Origin: Hirschia sp964351655
Lineage (GTDB): Bacteria > Pseudomonadota > Alphaproteobacteria > Caulobacterales > Hyphomonadaceae
Direction: 5' to 3'
DNA: 64,000 nucleotides
NCBI GenBank assembly: GCA_964351655.1
Contig: CAYGPD010000010.1
Span: forward strand, 1 to 64,000
Shown: one piece after another, positions 8,987 to 18,375 of the stretch
Layout: each line of letters starts with the position of its first letter
How positions within the stretch are numbered: the stretch's first letter is position 1
Program-made: the position numbers and the translations under genes
The notes under the pieces: model-generated
What the model was told of the DNA's origin: nothing
Seen by the model: the letters and a program-made list of their open reading frames with translations, nothing else
Database searches by the model: none

Positions 8987-11900
8987 CTACGAATCGTCGT
9001 CAGGTTCTTCGCTTGGATTTTCCATAATCCGACGTAGGAAACCAGGTGTCACTGCAGACAACGGGTTAATTGAAACTCTCGCACGCTCCAAAGCACCGCG
9101 AACAGAATAAGTGACTGCAAACACTCCCTCACCTTGGCGCGATACAAACAAGTCTCCAATTATGGGTATTCCGCCAAGCGCTGAGTTGACTCCAAAAGAT
9201 GGAACTACAACACCGTCCAAGCTTAAATTTCCACTATCTAATTCAAACCAACCGCGCGTCGTAAGTCCCATTGCTGGCCCAGATGCCCGAACTCCCGGGA
9301 GCTCAATTCTACCCTTTATAAAGCGAATTGGAGCTTGTATCTCGCTAAACATAACGCCGTCGCCGCTGAGAATATCGGTAAGCCCTCGCAAGCTAGCCAA
9401 CGCAAAAATCTCAGCAAGAACCGGTGCGCCTTTTAATCGAACATTACGCATATTCATTTCCGCGGTACCAAGCTCTTTTCCCATCAACCCACTCATACTT
9501 AACGTACCGCCGGTAAGATACTCAGTCTTCAGAAGTGTTCGTAAGACATAGCCCGCATCATCAGACCTCAACTGAAATGCGATATCTTCACCATCTCTCT
9601 CAAAAGTAGCTTCCACACCTTTGCCACGGGCAATCGTCCCCGATACTAAGCCCCGTTGAAGTCGTTTTGGATTAAAGTCTAAAACAATCTTAGAATTGAG
9701 CAATTCAGCGTCATCGCGTAGTTTTAGTTTATCAACCGCGATATTAGCTGACACATTAACCCCCGGCCCTACACCTCCACCTTCGAGCTGAGTAAGTCCA
9801 TCTATCCAAGGACTCGCATCAAAAAAGGGCCCCGAAACATTAATCTTTACATCGCCCTTAGTTGTCCTACTAAGATCTCCTCGCATATCCATTCTGTTTT
9901 CAGAGTAAATGCGTTCAATCGTGGCACGCTGTAACCCTTGATCGTCATTGAAATTTAACTCACCAGCAAGCTTCAATCCCTTAGCGACAATATCTCCTGT
10001 CAGAATCGACTCACCGTTTTTCGCTTTCCCATACCGTAGCTCACCTGAAGCAGGTATATACAGGGGCTTTACCCAGCCAATTTCAGATAAATTAAGAGCC
10101 GCTCCAGTAAAATCCACATGCATATCTATGCTGTCGAATTCACGTCCATCACCATAAGCTTCTAACTGAAGGTCAGCCTCTCCCTGCATAATGGAACGCG
10201 CTGCAATTCCTAGTGAATTTAAAAGATCAGGCGATACAATAGCATTTGCAATTAGGCTGGTACCTTTATCTGTATTCAATAATTGCTTCCAGATAAAGTC
10301 TGCAGGAGCCCCTCCGAAACGTCCAGCGCCTTTAATCTCTAAGCGTTCATTATCGAGTTTTACAGTTACATCCGATTTTTCTAACCCAAACCCAGAAGCA
10401 AGGTCTGGAACATTCGCATCCACAAACCCACCCGTTACATCAAAAGCAATATCTTCAGCTCTTGTTCCTTTTTTCATCGGGCGTTCGATAGAAATATCTA
10501 AACTACCAAATCCATTCATTTTCGAACAAGCAAGACCATATTCTGTGCATAGATTAAGGCGCGAACCTTCTAAGATCTGCATTAAAGCTTTCAAATCACC
10601 TTGACCTGTTGCTTTATATTGCGAAATCGCACCCGCAGGGTGGAAAGCAGGAAGGTTTACCGTCCCTTCAGACAATTCCCAACCACCAAACACTCCCGAT
10701 TTTAAATCAACAGTCAGACTATTGCCGCGCAGACGCCCTGTACCTGATGCATTCTCTATCGGCGGCAGGTCTTCCAAGAAGGAAACTTTTGCTTCTTCAA
10801 CCGTAAAATCCAAAGTTAGCAACTTATCCGGGACAATCTGTTTTGATGTCGTGCCCGGCGGAAAATCCATACTAAAGTTTAGAGATGTCGCTCGGCCAGA
10901 CAATACATTGTCTATTGCCCAATCTCTTCCAACTGTCCCCAGTTTAACTGGCCAAAATTTAAATACTTCTTGGGCGGAAACACTTCCCTCACCTGTGGCA
11001 TTAATCTCAACACCAATCCGGCTACCAAGTGACTTAGGTTCTTTGCCGATAGTCGCAGACAATTCAGGCTCTAAATAAATTCGTCCATTACCCAGGCCCT
11101 TAAAGTTTTTCAAACCACCAGACATAGTTTCGAGATCAACAGATAAATCGCCTGTATCAATCGCCCCTTTTACAAAAAAGGTGTCAATATCCCATGCTTG
11201 AGAAAACATAGGTTGAATATCCAACCACACTTTGTTTGCATCAATCTCAAAAGGAATTTTAGGATTTTTGGAGCCGTTAAAATAATCACTGACATTCGCC
11301 CAACCTGAAAATTCTCCTTTTAGATTTTCAGATTTCAAATTCAATTCAGTAAGGTCTATACGACGTTGTTTCATATCAAGAAGATATTCAAAACTAATTG
11401 AATCTAGTAGATATTCCGTTTCTCCAAAAACAATACCTCCATTCTCTCCAGCACCAGAGATTTGCGCTGTTAGAAGTCCATCTTTCTCATTTGCAGTCGC
11501 ACCTATTTTAAGGTCAACAACGCCGTTATATTTCAACGGATAATCTTCTTCTGTAATTAAAGCCGCCAATCGTTCAGGGTCTGCGCCGCTAACTCCCAAC
11601 TCAATTGAAAAATTCTCTATGATAGGATCAGAGAAAAAACGCATTTGCACAGCATTAGGTGCATCAACTCCAGACAAATCCCCAGACAAGTCCATGCCCA
11701 GCCCTGTAGCGTCTGCGGTCCAAATACCACTAACATCACTAATCTGCCAATTTAGTCCTGTCACACTATCTGTAAGTTTGATATCAAAGTTGACAAACTC
11801 AACAGCCTGAAAGGATTGAGAGTTTACATGCTCTCTAAGTTGAGGGATCCAATCTCGCCAGCCCAATACCAATTGTTTGTCAGATTTAGGCACACTTCCG

Positions 11901-12343
11901 CCATCATCCTCTGCAAACACATCGACATTCGGCGATACGATTTTCCAATTTCCTTGCTTGTCCCGATGCAAGCCAGTGTAGCCATCTTCTAACCTGAACT
12001 TTATAATGTTAAATTGACCACGCAACAGAGCAGCCGTTTCAAACCAGACAGCTCCCTTTTTTGCTTTCGCATCAATGTTATTGTCCGCAGTATACGTAGT
12101 TATTCCGCGGACCGTTGCTTCGATTCTCTTTTTATCGGGCGACCAAGCTAGCGCTAGAGATTGAATTTCAACAGGACTTCCGCCACGCGCATCAGAAAGC
12201 GCCGCCTCAACCTGAGGGCGCAAAATATTCATATCTAGTGGGCCTTTGGAAAGCCTCCATGCCAATAGGCCAGCTGCAACTATCGCCACAAGTACGACCA
12301 AAGCCAACAGCTCTAATATAAGCATTCTGATAGAAAATTTCAT
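8987..12343 (-). CDS. Large AsmA/YhdP-like inner-membrane protein
   Basis: An 1118-residue protein with one N-terminal membrane segment (about 8-29, VLVAIVAAGLLAWRL) followed by a very long, beta-rich, repetitive periplasmic region typical of the AsmA/TamB/YhdP group (DUF3971 and AsmA-like C-terminal regions). The C-terminal part contains MSGLMGKELGTAEMNMRNVR and an FSEIQAPIRFIKGRIEL segment matching the YhdP-type C-terminal pattern. These proteins are thought to form hydrophobic grooves that carry phospholipids between membranes. It is divergently transcribed from the peroxiredoxin gene. No signal peptide cleavage is expected. YhdP itself is about 1270 residues, so this is a somewhat shorter relative. 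Confidence 0.85.
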   Translation of the reverse strand: MKFSIRMLILELLALVVLVAIVAAGLLAWRLSKGPLDMNILRPQVEAALSDARGGSPVEIQSLALAWSPDKKRIEATVRGITTYTADNNIDAKAKKGAVWFETAALLRGQFNIIKFRLEDGYTGLHRDKQGNWKIVSPNVDVFAEDDGGSVPKSDKQLVLGWRDWIPQLREHVNSQSFQAVEFVNFDIKLTDSVTGLNWQISDVSGIWTADATGLGMDLSGDLSGVDAPNAVQMRFFSDPIIENFSIELGVSGADPERLAALITEEDYPLKYNGVVDLKIGATANEKDGLLTAQISGAGENGGIVFGETEYLLDSISFEYLLDMKQRRIDLTELNLKSENLKGEFSGWANVSDYFNGSKNPKIPFEIDANKVWLDIQPMFSQAWDIDTFFVKGAIDTGDLSVDLETMSGGLKNFKGLGNGRIYLEPELSATIGKEPKSLGSRIGVEINATGEGSVSAQEVFKFWPVKLGTVGRDWAIDNVLSGRATSLNFSMDFPPGTTSKQIVPDKLLTLDFTVEEAKVSFLEDLPPIENASGTGRLRGNSLTVDLKSGVFGGWELSEGTVNLPAFHPAGAISQYKATGQGDLKALMQILEGSRLNLCTEYGLACSKMNGFGSLDISIERPMKKGTRAEDIAFDVTGGFVDANVPDLASGFGLEKSDVTVKLDNERLEIKGAGRFGGAPADFIWKQLLNTDKGTSLIANAIVSPDLLNSLGIAARSIMQGEADLQLEAYGDGREFDSIDMHVDFTGAALNLSEIGWVKPLYIPASGELRYGKAKNGESILTGDIVAKGLKLAGELNFNDDQGLQRATIERIYSENRMDMRGDLSRTTKGDVKINVSGPFFDASPWIDGLTQLEGGGVGPGVNVSANIAVDKLKLRDDAELLNSKIVLDFNPKRLQRGLVSGTIARGKGVEATFERDGEDIAFQLRSDDAGYVLRTLLKTEYLTGGTLSMSGLMGKELGTAEMNMRNVRLKGAPVLAEIFALASLRGLTDILSGDGVMFSEIQAPIRFIKGRIELPGVRASGPAMGLTTRGWFELDSGNLSLDGVVVPSFGVNSALGGIPIIGDLFVSRQGEGVFAVTYSVRGALERARVSINPLSAVTPGFLRRIMENPSEEPDDDS

Positions 12344-12446
12344 TTTTTACGCAACATTCTTAGGCTTGTACTCTTTATAGGGACTTCAAATACGGCTTTC
12401 ATTGGGCGCGAAGACTCAATTTAACAGGTAATACAAGGGTATATCC

Positions 12447-12929
12447 ATGAATGACGAAATAACTATAGGAGACATTGCTCCATCTTTCACTTTACCGACT
12501 AGCAAGGGACGCGATGTCTCACTTAAGGAATTTAAAGGCTGCTATCTCATTGTCTTCTTTTACCCTAAAGATAGCACCCCCGGCTGCACAACAGAAGCCG
12601 TTGAATTTTCTAATAGGCTGGACGATTTTAGTAAACTGAACACTAAAATCCTCGGCATCTCCAAGGACTCCCTAAAACGACACACCAATTTCATTGAAAA
12701 AAACACCCTAACTATTGAATTAGGTTCTGATGCGTCAGGCGATGTTTGTGAATCTTTTGGCGTTTGGAAAGAAAAGAAAAATTACGGTAAAACCTATATG
12801 GGTATAGAGCGCTCGACCTTCCTCATAGACACCAACGGTGTAATATTGAAAGTATGGCGTAAAGTAAGAGTTGCTGGGCATGTTGAAGCTGTTCTACAGG
12901 AAGTTTCAGCGCTAAATCACGATACTTAA
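12447..12929 (+). CDS. bcp: Thioredoxin-dependent peroxiredoxin (Bcp/PrxQ)
   Basis: A 160-residue cytoplasmic peroxidase that reduces hydrogen peroxide and organic hydroperoxides with thioredoxin. The peroxidatic Cys lies in the hallmark PKDSTPGCTTEAVEF. Many Bcp proteins have a resolving Cys five residues later (CTxEAC); here that position is Val, so it is a 1-Cys or atypical type. A second Cys in GDVCESFGVW sits where E. coli Bcp also has one. The strand SFLIDTNGVILKVWRKV is typical. It stands alone between the divergent AsmA-like gene and the M23 gene. Confidence 0.95.
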   Translation: MNDEITIGDIAPSFTLPTSKGRDVSLKEFKGCYLIVFFYPKDSTPGCTTEAVEFSNRLDDFSKLNTKILGISKDSLKRHTNFIEKNTLTIELGSDASGDVCESFGVWKEKKNYGKTYMGIERSTFLIDTNGVILKVWRKVRVAGHVEAVLQEVSALNHDT

Positions 12930-13090
12930 AGAAAAACCAACCATTCGGCTTCAAAATTGCATAAAACTTCACATAGCAAATTATATCTTTTTCTAGGGAT
13001 TTAGCTGAAATTAACGGTCTTCTGTTAAAAATACAGCTAATTTTTTCAAATTGGGCTTCGCTTGTTGCATTTTGTAAGCTATTCATAACT

Positions 13091-13106
13091 GTGTCGGAAA
13101 CGACAC
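13091..13106 (+). repeat. Small inverted repeat with GAAA loop ahead of the M23 gene
   Basis: GTGTCG-GAAA-CGACAC is a perfect six-base-pair stem closed by a GNRA-type tetraloop. It would sit in the 5' leader of the lmdC-like gene. It is short and may be chance. The rest of the stretch 12930-13163 shows no gene. Confidence 0.35.
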
Positions 13107-13163
13107 GGTTTGGTGGGACCTAAAATCAGTAGCAAGAGTACGATTACAAATGGGCGGATTTTA

Positions 13164-14399
13164 ATGGCGGACGAAGTTAAAGCTCGAGCCAGAGCGCTTT
13201 TTGATCGCGTATTTCCAGAACGGCAAATTTACCACCGCAGTGGTGGTTCAGTTCGGTATGTTTCGGTCACCCCTTTCCAGCAAGCTTTGTTTGCAGGTGG
13301 GGCCACTTTAGTTGCTGGCTGGTGCGTCTTCGCGACAGTCAACACACTTCTTCAAGGGCCGACAACCAAGTTTCAGACAAATGCTGATGAACGTAAGATA
13401 GCCAAAATCGAACGTTGGCTTCAAGCTTCACAAGCACGAGAAGCAGCTGCACTTTCGCTGCTCGAAGAAAAAACTATCGCATTTACCAATGCCACAACGG
13501 AATTCGAACGTCGACACGCAACACTGAAGACACTTCTAGGAGCCTTAAAAGGCGACGAAGTGAATGAAGAGCAACTAGCCTTAAAAGGCACTGGAGGAGG
13601 CGTTCTTCTAGATTCAACAATAGAAGAAGCTGACGCCCGCACATCTCGCCCTTCTGAAGGTGTAACAGCGAGTATTGAAGTTGCTGGATACCGCGCTCAA
13701 ATTGATCATTTACGTGCCGAGCAAGCAGCCTTTCTTGATGGCGCTGAAGATAGTGCTGTTGAGCGCGCTGAACGTATGCGTGGTGTTTTGCGCCTCACTG
13801 GAGTTGGAGTTGCACGCGTTGTAGATCAATCTAACACATTTGCCGGTGGCCCACTTATAGAAGTTGAACCAACAAGCTTTTCTTCCGTTGGTCTAAACGG
13901 AGATGGCGAAGATTTCTCGATACGTGTGCGTGAAGTTAAGACAAGACTTGAAGAAGCAAAGTTCTTTGAAGACCTTATTAACGCTATGCCTCTTGGAGCA
14001 CCAGTGGGTGTTACCTATCGAGAAACTTCAGGGTATGGATTAAGAACAGACCCATTCAACGGACGAGTCGCTTGGCATGACGGACTTGATATGGGAGCAT
14101 TTAGAAATGCGCCCGTTACTACCACAGCCCCTGGTAAAGTCATATTCGCAGGTTTAAAATCAGGTTATGGTCGCGCTGTAGAAGTAGATCACGGCTATGG
14201 CTTTATTACACGATACGGGCACCTCGCCAGTATCAGCGTAAAAAAAGGTGACACCGTCACATTAGGTCAAAAAGTTGGTGGTATGGGTACAACAGGGCGA
14301 TCGACAGGTGTACACCTTCACTATGAAGTACACTTCCGCGGCAAATCATATGATCCAATTAATTTTCTAAGGGCCGGAAAACATGTTCACCAAGGGTAA
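13164..14399 (+). CDS. M23 family metallopeptidase, LmdC-like
   Basis: A 411-residue peptidoglycan DD-endopeptidase. I chose the ATG at 13164; the longest frame opens with TTG at 13110 and would add 18 residues. A single membrane segment (about 50-70, FAGGATLVAGWCVFATVNTL) is followed by a long helical, Ala/Glu-rich coiled coil (about 90-200), then the LytM/M23 domain (about 285-400). Zinc ligands are visible in WHDGLDMG and in HLHYEVHF. The gene overlaps the bactofilin gene by 17 bases. This M23-bactofilin pair is known in stalked alphaproteobacteria (LmdC-BacA), where the bactofilin positions the peptidase to shape the cell or stalk. The overlap and coiled coil support the same role here. 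Confidence 0.9.
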   Translation: MADEVKARARALFDRVFPERQIYHRSGGSVRYVSVTPFQQALFAGGATLVAGWCVFATVNTLLQGPTTKFQTNADERKIAKIERWLQASQAREAAALSLLEEKTIAFTNATTEFERRHATLKTLLGALKGDEVNEEQLALKGTGGGVLLDSTIEEADARTSRPSEGVTASIEVAGYRAQIDHLRAEQAAFLDGAEDSAVERAERMRGVLRLTGVGVARVVDQSNTFAGGPLIEVEPTSFSSVGLNGDGEDFSIRVREVKTRLEEAKFFEDLINAMPLGAPVGVTYRETSGYGLRTDPFNGRVAWHDGLDMGAFRNAPVTTTAPGKVIFAGLKSGYGRAVEVDHGYGFITRYGHLASISVKKGDTVTLGQKVGGMGTTGRSTGVHLHYEVHFRGKSYDPINFLRAGKHVHQG

Positions 14400-14883
14400 A
14401 ACACCAGACAATACGACACCTGTCGGCGCTAAACAAAATGTTCAGCCGCCTACAACACCAGAGCCTCTTAAACGCCCTGTCTCCTCTTCACCAAACAGAG
14501 CAGCACCCTCAATTATAAGTGCTGATGTGAAGATGAAAGGCTCAATAGTATCCCAAGGTGAAGTCCAAGTTGACGGAAACATTGAAGGTGATATCCGCGC
14601 CTCCTCTCTAACAATCGGCAATACCGGCGCAGTTACGGGTGAAGTCGTTGCAGAAACAGTTATCGTACGCGGCTCTGTTAAGGGGCAAGTACGTGGAAAG
14701 AAAGTTCAACTTTGCACAGGTGCGAAAGTTGAAGGCGATATTACTCATGCGTCTCTCTCTATTGAACCAAACGCAATCTTTGAAGGCCAAGTAAGACACT
14801 CACAAGATCCCTTAAGTGATGCCCCACGTGCGCCTGCTACTGCTCCTCAAACTCCATCCTCGAGTCAGCCACCAATTTCATAA
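14383..14883 (+). CDS. bacA: Bactofilin (polymer-forming cytoskeletal protein)
   Basis: A 166-residue bactofilin. A Pro/Thr-rich disordered N-terminus (1-45) leads into the right-handed beta-helix core (about 46-140), with the repeated short strands of the family, for example GSIVSQGEVQVDGNIEGDI and GSVKGQVRGKKVQL. A second Pro/Ser/Thr-rich tail ends the protein. Bactofilins self-assemble into filaments on the inner face of the cytoplasmic membrane. The start codon lies inside the end of the M23 gene, so the two products are made together. A strong terminator follows 28 bases after the stop. The assignment as the LmdC partner rests on this arrangement. Confidence 0.92.
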   Translation: MFTKGKTPDNTTPVGAKQNVQPPTTPEPLKRPVSSSPNRAAPSIISADVKMKGSIVSQGEVQVDGNIEGDIRASSLTIGNTGAVTGEVVAETVIVRGSVKGQVRGKKVQLCTGAKVEGDITHASLSIEPNAIFEGQVRHSQDPLSDAPRAPATAPQTPSSSQPPIS

Positions 14884-14910
14884 TAACTCGTTCTACAAAC
14901 TAATCTTTTA

Positions 14911-14948
14911 ATGGCACCACAGGCAAAAGCTTGTGGTGCCATTTTTTA
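14911..14948 (+). terminator. Rho-independent terminator of lmdC-bacA
   Basis: ATGGCACCACA and TGTGGTGCCAT form an eleven-base-pair stem with a short loop (GGCAAAAGCT), followed at once by six Ts. It ends the bactofilin transcript. Confidence 0.92.
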
Positions 14949-15030
14949 TTCCTCTCCAACTTCAAATACTTTTCAGCAGATTATCCAGCGTTTTGCATCC
15001 TCTCCCACGACCATGCGGGAGATATACAAA

Positions 15031-15052
15031 TTGGTCACACCTTTTCGACCAA
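15031..15052. promoter_or_regulatory. Inverted repeat, possible operator upstream of TonB receptor
   Basis: TTGGTC and GACCAA arms are separated by ten bases, 226 bases ahead of the receptor start. The 330-base AT-rich stretch 14949-15277 contains no gene, so regulatory DNA is expected here. A weaker pair ATTGG/CCAAT lies at 15183-15209 and overlaps a TTGACA (15188-15193). No matching -10 box is clear. No regulator is assigned. Confidence 0.35.
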
Positions 15053-15277
15053 CCTATATTTTACAAAAAATAATCTACAATGCACTTGCTTTACTTATAT
15101 AGCTGATTATTGCTGCATAATTATCACACACACATATTAATCTATATCAAAATATACCAATCAACCTAACCTGATAAATAAAATTGGTTGACAACAAGGT
15201 GGGTCCAATAAAAGTGACGGCTGAGCAAAAAAAAACATACCAGCTCTGATTCATAGATCTTTGGGAGAGGTCACTCT

Positions 15278-18200
15278 ATGACACACCGATTGAAACAACT
15301 TAATAATTCTAAAACCATCATGAAAGCAGCTCTACTTAGTTCAGCCGCTTTTACTCTAATAGCGCCGTCTCTATCTCAAGCTGCAGCACAAAATGCTTCA
15401 GAGAGTTCCGAAGATTCCCGTAAACTTGAGACAATTGTCATAACTGGATCACGTGCAACTATTCAGGACGCTATAGATCTAAAAAGAACGTCAACTATGG
15501 TTGTAGATGGTTTATCTGCAAACGATATTGGTGAGTTGCCAGCTCTATCAATCGGTGAAGCCTTAGAATCTATTACAGGTGCAGCCTCTCACCGTGAAAA
15601 CGGTGGCGCTACAGAAATCTCAATCAGAGGCTTGGGTCCCTATCTTAGCTCGACAACATTCAATGGACGCGAGGCAAGCAACGGATCCGGCGACCGATCA
15701 GTTAACTTTTCTCAGTTTCCTTCTGAGCTGATGAACAAACTGCTTATCTACAAGACTCAAGATGCCAGCCTCATAGAAGGTGCTGTTGCTGGGCAAATTG
15801 CATTGGAAACTTTAAAGCCACTTGACTACAAAAAACGCCGTTTCCAATTCGACCTTAAAGGCAATTACAACCCTGACCAACAAGATATCGCTAGCTCAAT
15901 GGCAGGCGATATTGGTCACCGCTTTACAGCTAGCTATGTTGATCAATTTGATGCAGGTGGATTGGGATTATTTGGGCTTTCTTTGGGAGGACAAATCAGC
16001 GATATCTCACAACCTGAGCAAGAGCAGAACTCATCTAGCCCTTCTGGAACATCAATATACGCTTGTCTAATAGATCCAACGAACAACAGTACTGGATATT
16101 ACGGCCGTAGCAGCGCTGACTGTGAAGACAATATCACTAGTGGTCTTCCGGACAACCTAGGTTACCAAACAGAAATTGACCCCAATACTGGACTAGCAAT
16201 TGACCACGGGATTCCTTACGCATTCGCAAGCAGCTCGCGTTCCTTCCGTCAGAATGACACACATGACACACGTGACTCATTGTTCACCGCACTTCAATGG
16301 CAACCAAATGATCGTATAGATATCAACTTGGATCTACAATGGTCCGAGCGCATCCAATCAGAAGATCGCTATATTCTCAATTTTTCGAATATGAAGCGCA
16401 ATACAGTCGGCGTCACCCTACCTTCTTTAGTCGTAAGCGACACAGGTGTAGTCTCCAACTGGTCAGGACAAACCTTCATTGAAAGCAATGGAGAAATGTA
16501 CGAACGCGCGGAGGAATATTTCGGTGGTGGACTATCTGCAAAATTTGAAATCACGGACAATCTACGTGCAAGTACAGATATATCGTTCTCAGAGACAAAA
16601 CGTACGGAACTTCAAGTCTCCTTGCGCACCTCATCAGGTGCACGCCAACTAATCAATTGGAACCGTGAAAACTCACTTATTGATCAATACACCATTACCA
16701 ATTTTGACGTGACTGATCCATCTAACTTCTACAATGACATCTATGCTCGTATCGACAACGATGTTGATCGCAAAAATACAAATGATGCCATCCGTGTTGA
16801 TTTTGATTATGACGTCGGATTGGGTCCAATAAACAATTTGGATTTTGGAATACGTTTCTCTGAGCTTGGATACAAGGATATAGCAGCTGGCGGTACAACA
16901 GCGAACGGTAGCCGCGTCCAATATGACCTCGTAGATAGCGATCCTTCAGCGGCTGCTTGTGCTGTTCGCTTTGCTGAAGGCGGATTTCTTGAATCAGCCC
17001 GCAGCGGAGACCTCTTAACAAATGTTTCCTCAACCGGAACCATTATTGGGTCGGCAAATAGCTGGGCTACGTTTGACAACGCATGCCTCACTTCAGCAAT
17101 TTTAGCTGCAAACGGCATTTCTTCACTCACATACCCAACATTAACTGAAGAAAACTCTGATACGTCTGACGTGACAGAAAAAACAACTGCCGCCTACATA
17201 ATGGCAAACTATGAATCTCAATTGGCTGGTAAAGCTGTTCGAGGTAATTTCGGTGTTCGCGCAGTAAACACAGAAGTAGAATCTATTGGGTACCGGAATG
17301 GTTTCAATATTGAAACCGATACAAACGGAAACATCACATTGGTTCCAACTGCAGGTGTTGAAAAAGTGTCAGCAAACGCAGATTACGTAGAATTCCTACC
17401 AAGTTTCAACGCCGTTATAGATCTAAGCGACGATGTTATACTTCGCGGTGGGATATACCGTGGACTATCTCGTGCAAACCCAAGTGATATGAACTATGCA
17501 AGATCATTCACCGCAAACAACGACGACACTATAACAGATCCAAACGAACTTATTTCTGGGGTGAACGCGTCTGGAAACCCAGATTCTCAACCTTTGACAT
17601 CTTGGAACTTCGATGTGTCCGCTGAATGGTATCCAAATGAGGACTCCATATTATCAGCAGCAGTTTACTTTAAACGTTTCAAAGGCGGCTTTGAGCGCGT
17701 CGTTGCAAATGAAACATATGTTATAGATGGACAGTCTATAACAATCCCAGTTGTGTTGACACAAACAAATGAAGACACAAGTGATCTAATGGGTATTGAG
17801 CTCACTGCTTCTCACAACTTCTCCTACCTACCCGGCCTTCTAAGTGGTTTGGGAGCAAAACTTAGCTACAACTATGCGGAATCTGACTTTGAATTCGAAG
17901 ACAGTCTTTATGGTGACTTAGGTTACACTGATGAAAATGGAAATTTTGTTCAGACAAATATTGGGATAATTCCTCCTGGAAATATTCCTGGTTTCTCAGA
18001 AAATGTTTTCTCAGGACAAGTTTACTATCAAATCGGCAACTTTGATTCATCTCTAATCTACAAGTTCCGTAGTGACTATTTCCAACCCTACACAGGAGAT
18101 GGCACACGTCTACGCTTTGTTGGTGATGTAGGTGTATGGGAAGCACGCGCCTCCTATAAAATGACAGACAACTTCTCAGTTTACGTAGAAGGTTTGAACC

Positions 18201-18307
18201 TTTTTGAAGATGCTCCAAAAGAACAATACTACTTCACAAGCGACAACTTGGGAGAAGTAAACGTATATGGCCCTCGGATATTCTTTGGAATAAAAGCTAA
18301 ATTCTAA
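15278..18307 (+). CDS. TonB-dependent receptor (Xanthomonas/Caulobacter type)
   Basis: A 1009-residue outer-membrane receptor. A signal peptide (about 1-37, ending SLSQAAA) is followed by a TonB-box-like segment (ETIVITGSR), then the plug domain (about 60-170, with ISIRGLGPYLSSTTFNGRE), and then the 22-strand barrel ending in Phe (FGIKAKF), as needed for barrel insertion. The plug sequence GELPALSIGEALESITGA is typical of the large Xanthomonas/Caulobacter receptor family (TIGR01782-like), whose members often take up carbohydrates. The ATG is preceded by GGGAGAGG. The gene is alone, bounded by terminators on both sides, with no enzyme or inner-membrane transporter beside it, so the substrate is unknown. 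Confidence 0.93.
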   Translation: MTHRLKQLNNSKTIMKAALLSSAAFTLIAPSLSQAAAQNASESSEDSRKLETIVITGSRATIQDAIDLKRTSTMVVDGLSANDIGELPALSIGEALESITGAASHRENGGATEISIRGLGPYLSSTTFNGREASNGSGDRSVNFSQFPSELMNKLLIYKTQDASLIEGAVAGQIALETLKPLDYKKRRFQFDLKGNYNPDQQDIASSMAGDIGHRFTASYVDQFDAGGLGLFGLSLGGQISDISQPEQEQNSSSPSGTSIYACLIDPTNNSTGYYGRSSADCEDNITSGLPDNLGYQTEIDPNTGLAIDHGIPYAFASSSRSFRQNDTHDTRDSLFTALQWQPNDRIDINLDLQWSERIQSEDRYILNFSNMKRNTVGVTLPSLVVSDTGVVSNWSGQTFIESNGEMYERAEEYFGGGLSAKFEITDNLRASTDISFSETKRTELQVSLRTSSGARQLINWNRENSLIDQYTITNFDVTDPSNFYNDIYARIDNDVDRKNTNDAIRVDFDYDVGLGPINNLDFGIRFSELGYKDIAAGGTTANGSRVQYDLVDSDPSAAACAVRFAEGGFLESARSGDLLTNVSSTGTIIGSANSWATFDNACLTSAILAANGISSLTYPTLTEENSDTSDVTEKTTAAYIMANYESQLAGKAVRGNFGVRAVNTEVESIGYRNGFNIETDTNGNITLVPTAGVEKVSANADYVEFLPSFNAVIDLSDDVILRGGIYRGLSRANPSDMNYARSFTANNDDTITDPNELISGVNASGNPDSQPLTSWNFDVSAEWYPNEDSILSAAVYFKRFKGGFERVVANETYVIDGQSITIPVVLTQTNEDTSDLMGIELTASHNFSYLPGLLSGLGAKLSYNYAESDFEFEDSLYGDLGYTDENGNFVQTNIGIIPPGNIPGFSENVFSGQVYYQIGNFDSSLIYKFRSDYFQPYTGDGTRLRFVGDVGVWEARASYKMTDNFSVYVEGLNLFEDAPKEQYYFTSDNLGEVNVYGPRIFFGIKAKF

Positions 18308-18313
18308 ACCTAT

Positions 18314-18354
18314 AAAAGCCCCGCTTTTCTTCATTGAAAAGCGGGGCTTTTTTA
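18314..18354. terminator. Terminator between TonB receptor and convergent oxidoreductase
   Basis: AAAAGCCCCGCTTTTC and GAAAAGCGGGGCTTTT form a 16-base-pair stem with a six-base loop (TTCATT) and a T tract on the + strand. The AAAA on the left flank gives a T tract on the minus strand as well, so it can serve both converging genes. Confidence 0.93.
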
Positions 18355-18375
18355 TCTAAACTCTATTCTAAAATC

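Noticed and set aside
13110..13163. TTG start giving a longer M23 protein
   Set aside because: No ribosome site; the ATG at 13164 gives a normal N-terminus.
15822..16070. Secondary plus-strand frame inside the TonB receptor
   Set aside because: Frame-shifted shadow of the receptor, with no independent start signal or recognisable product.
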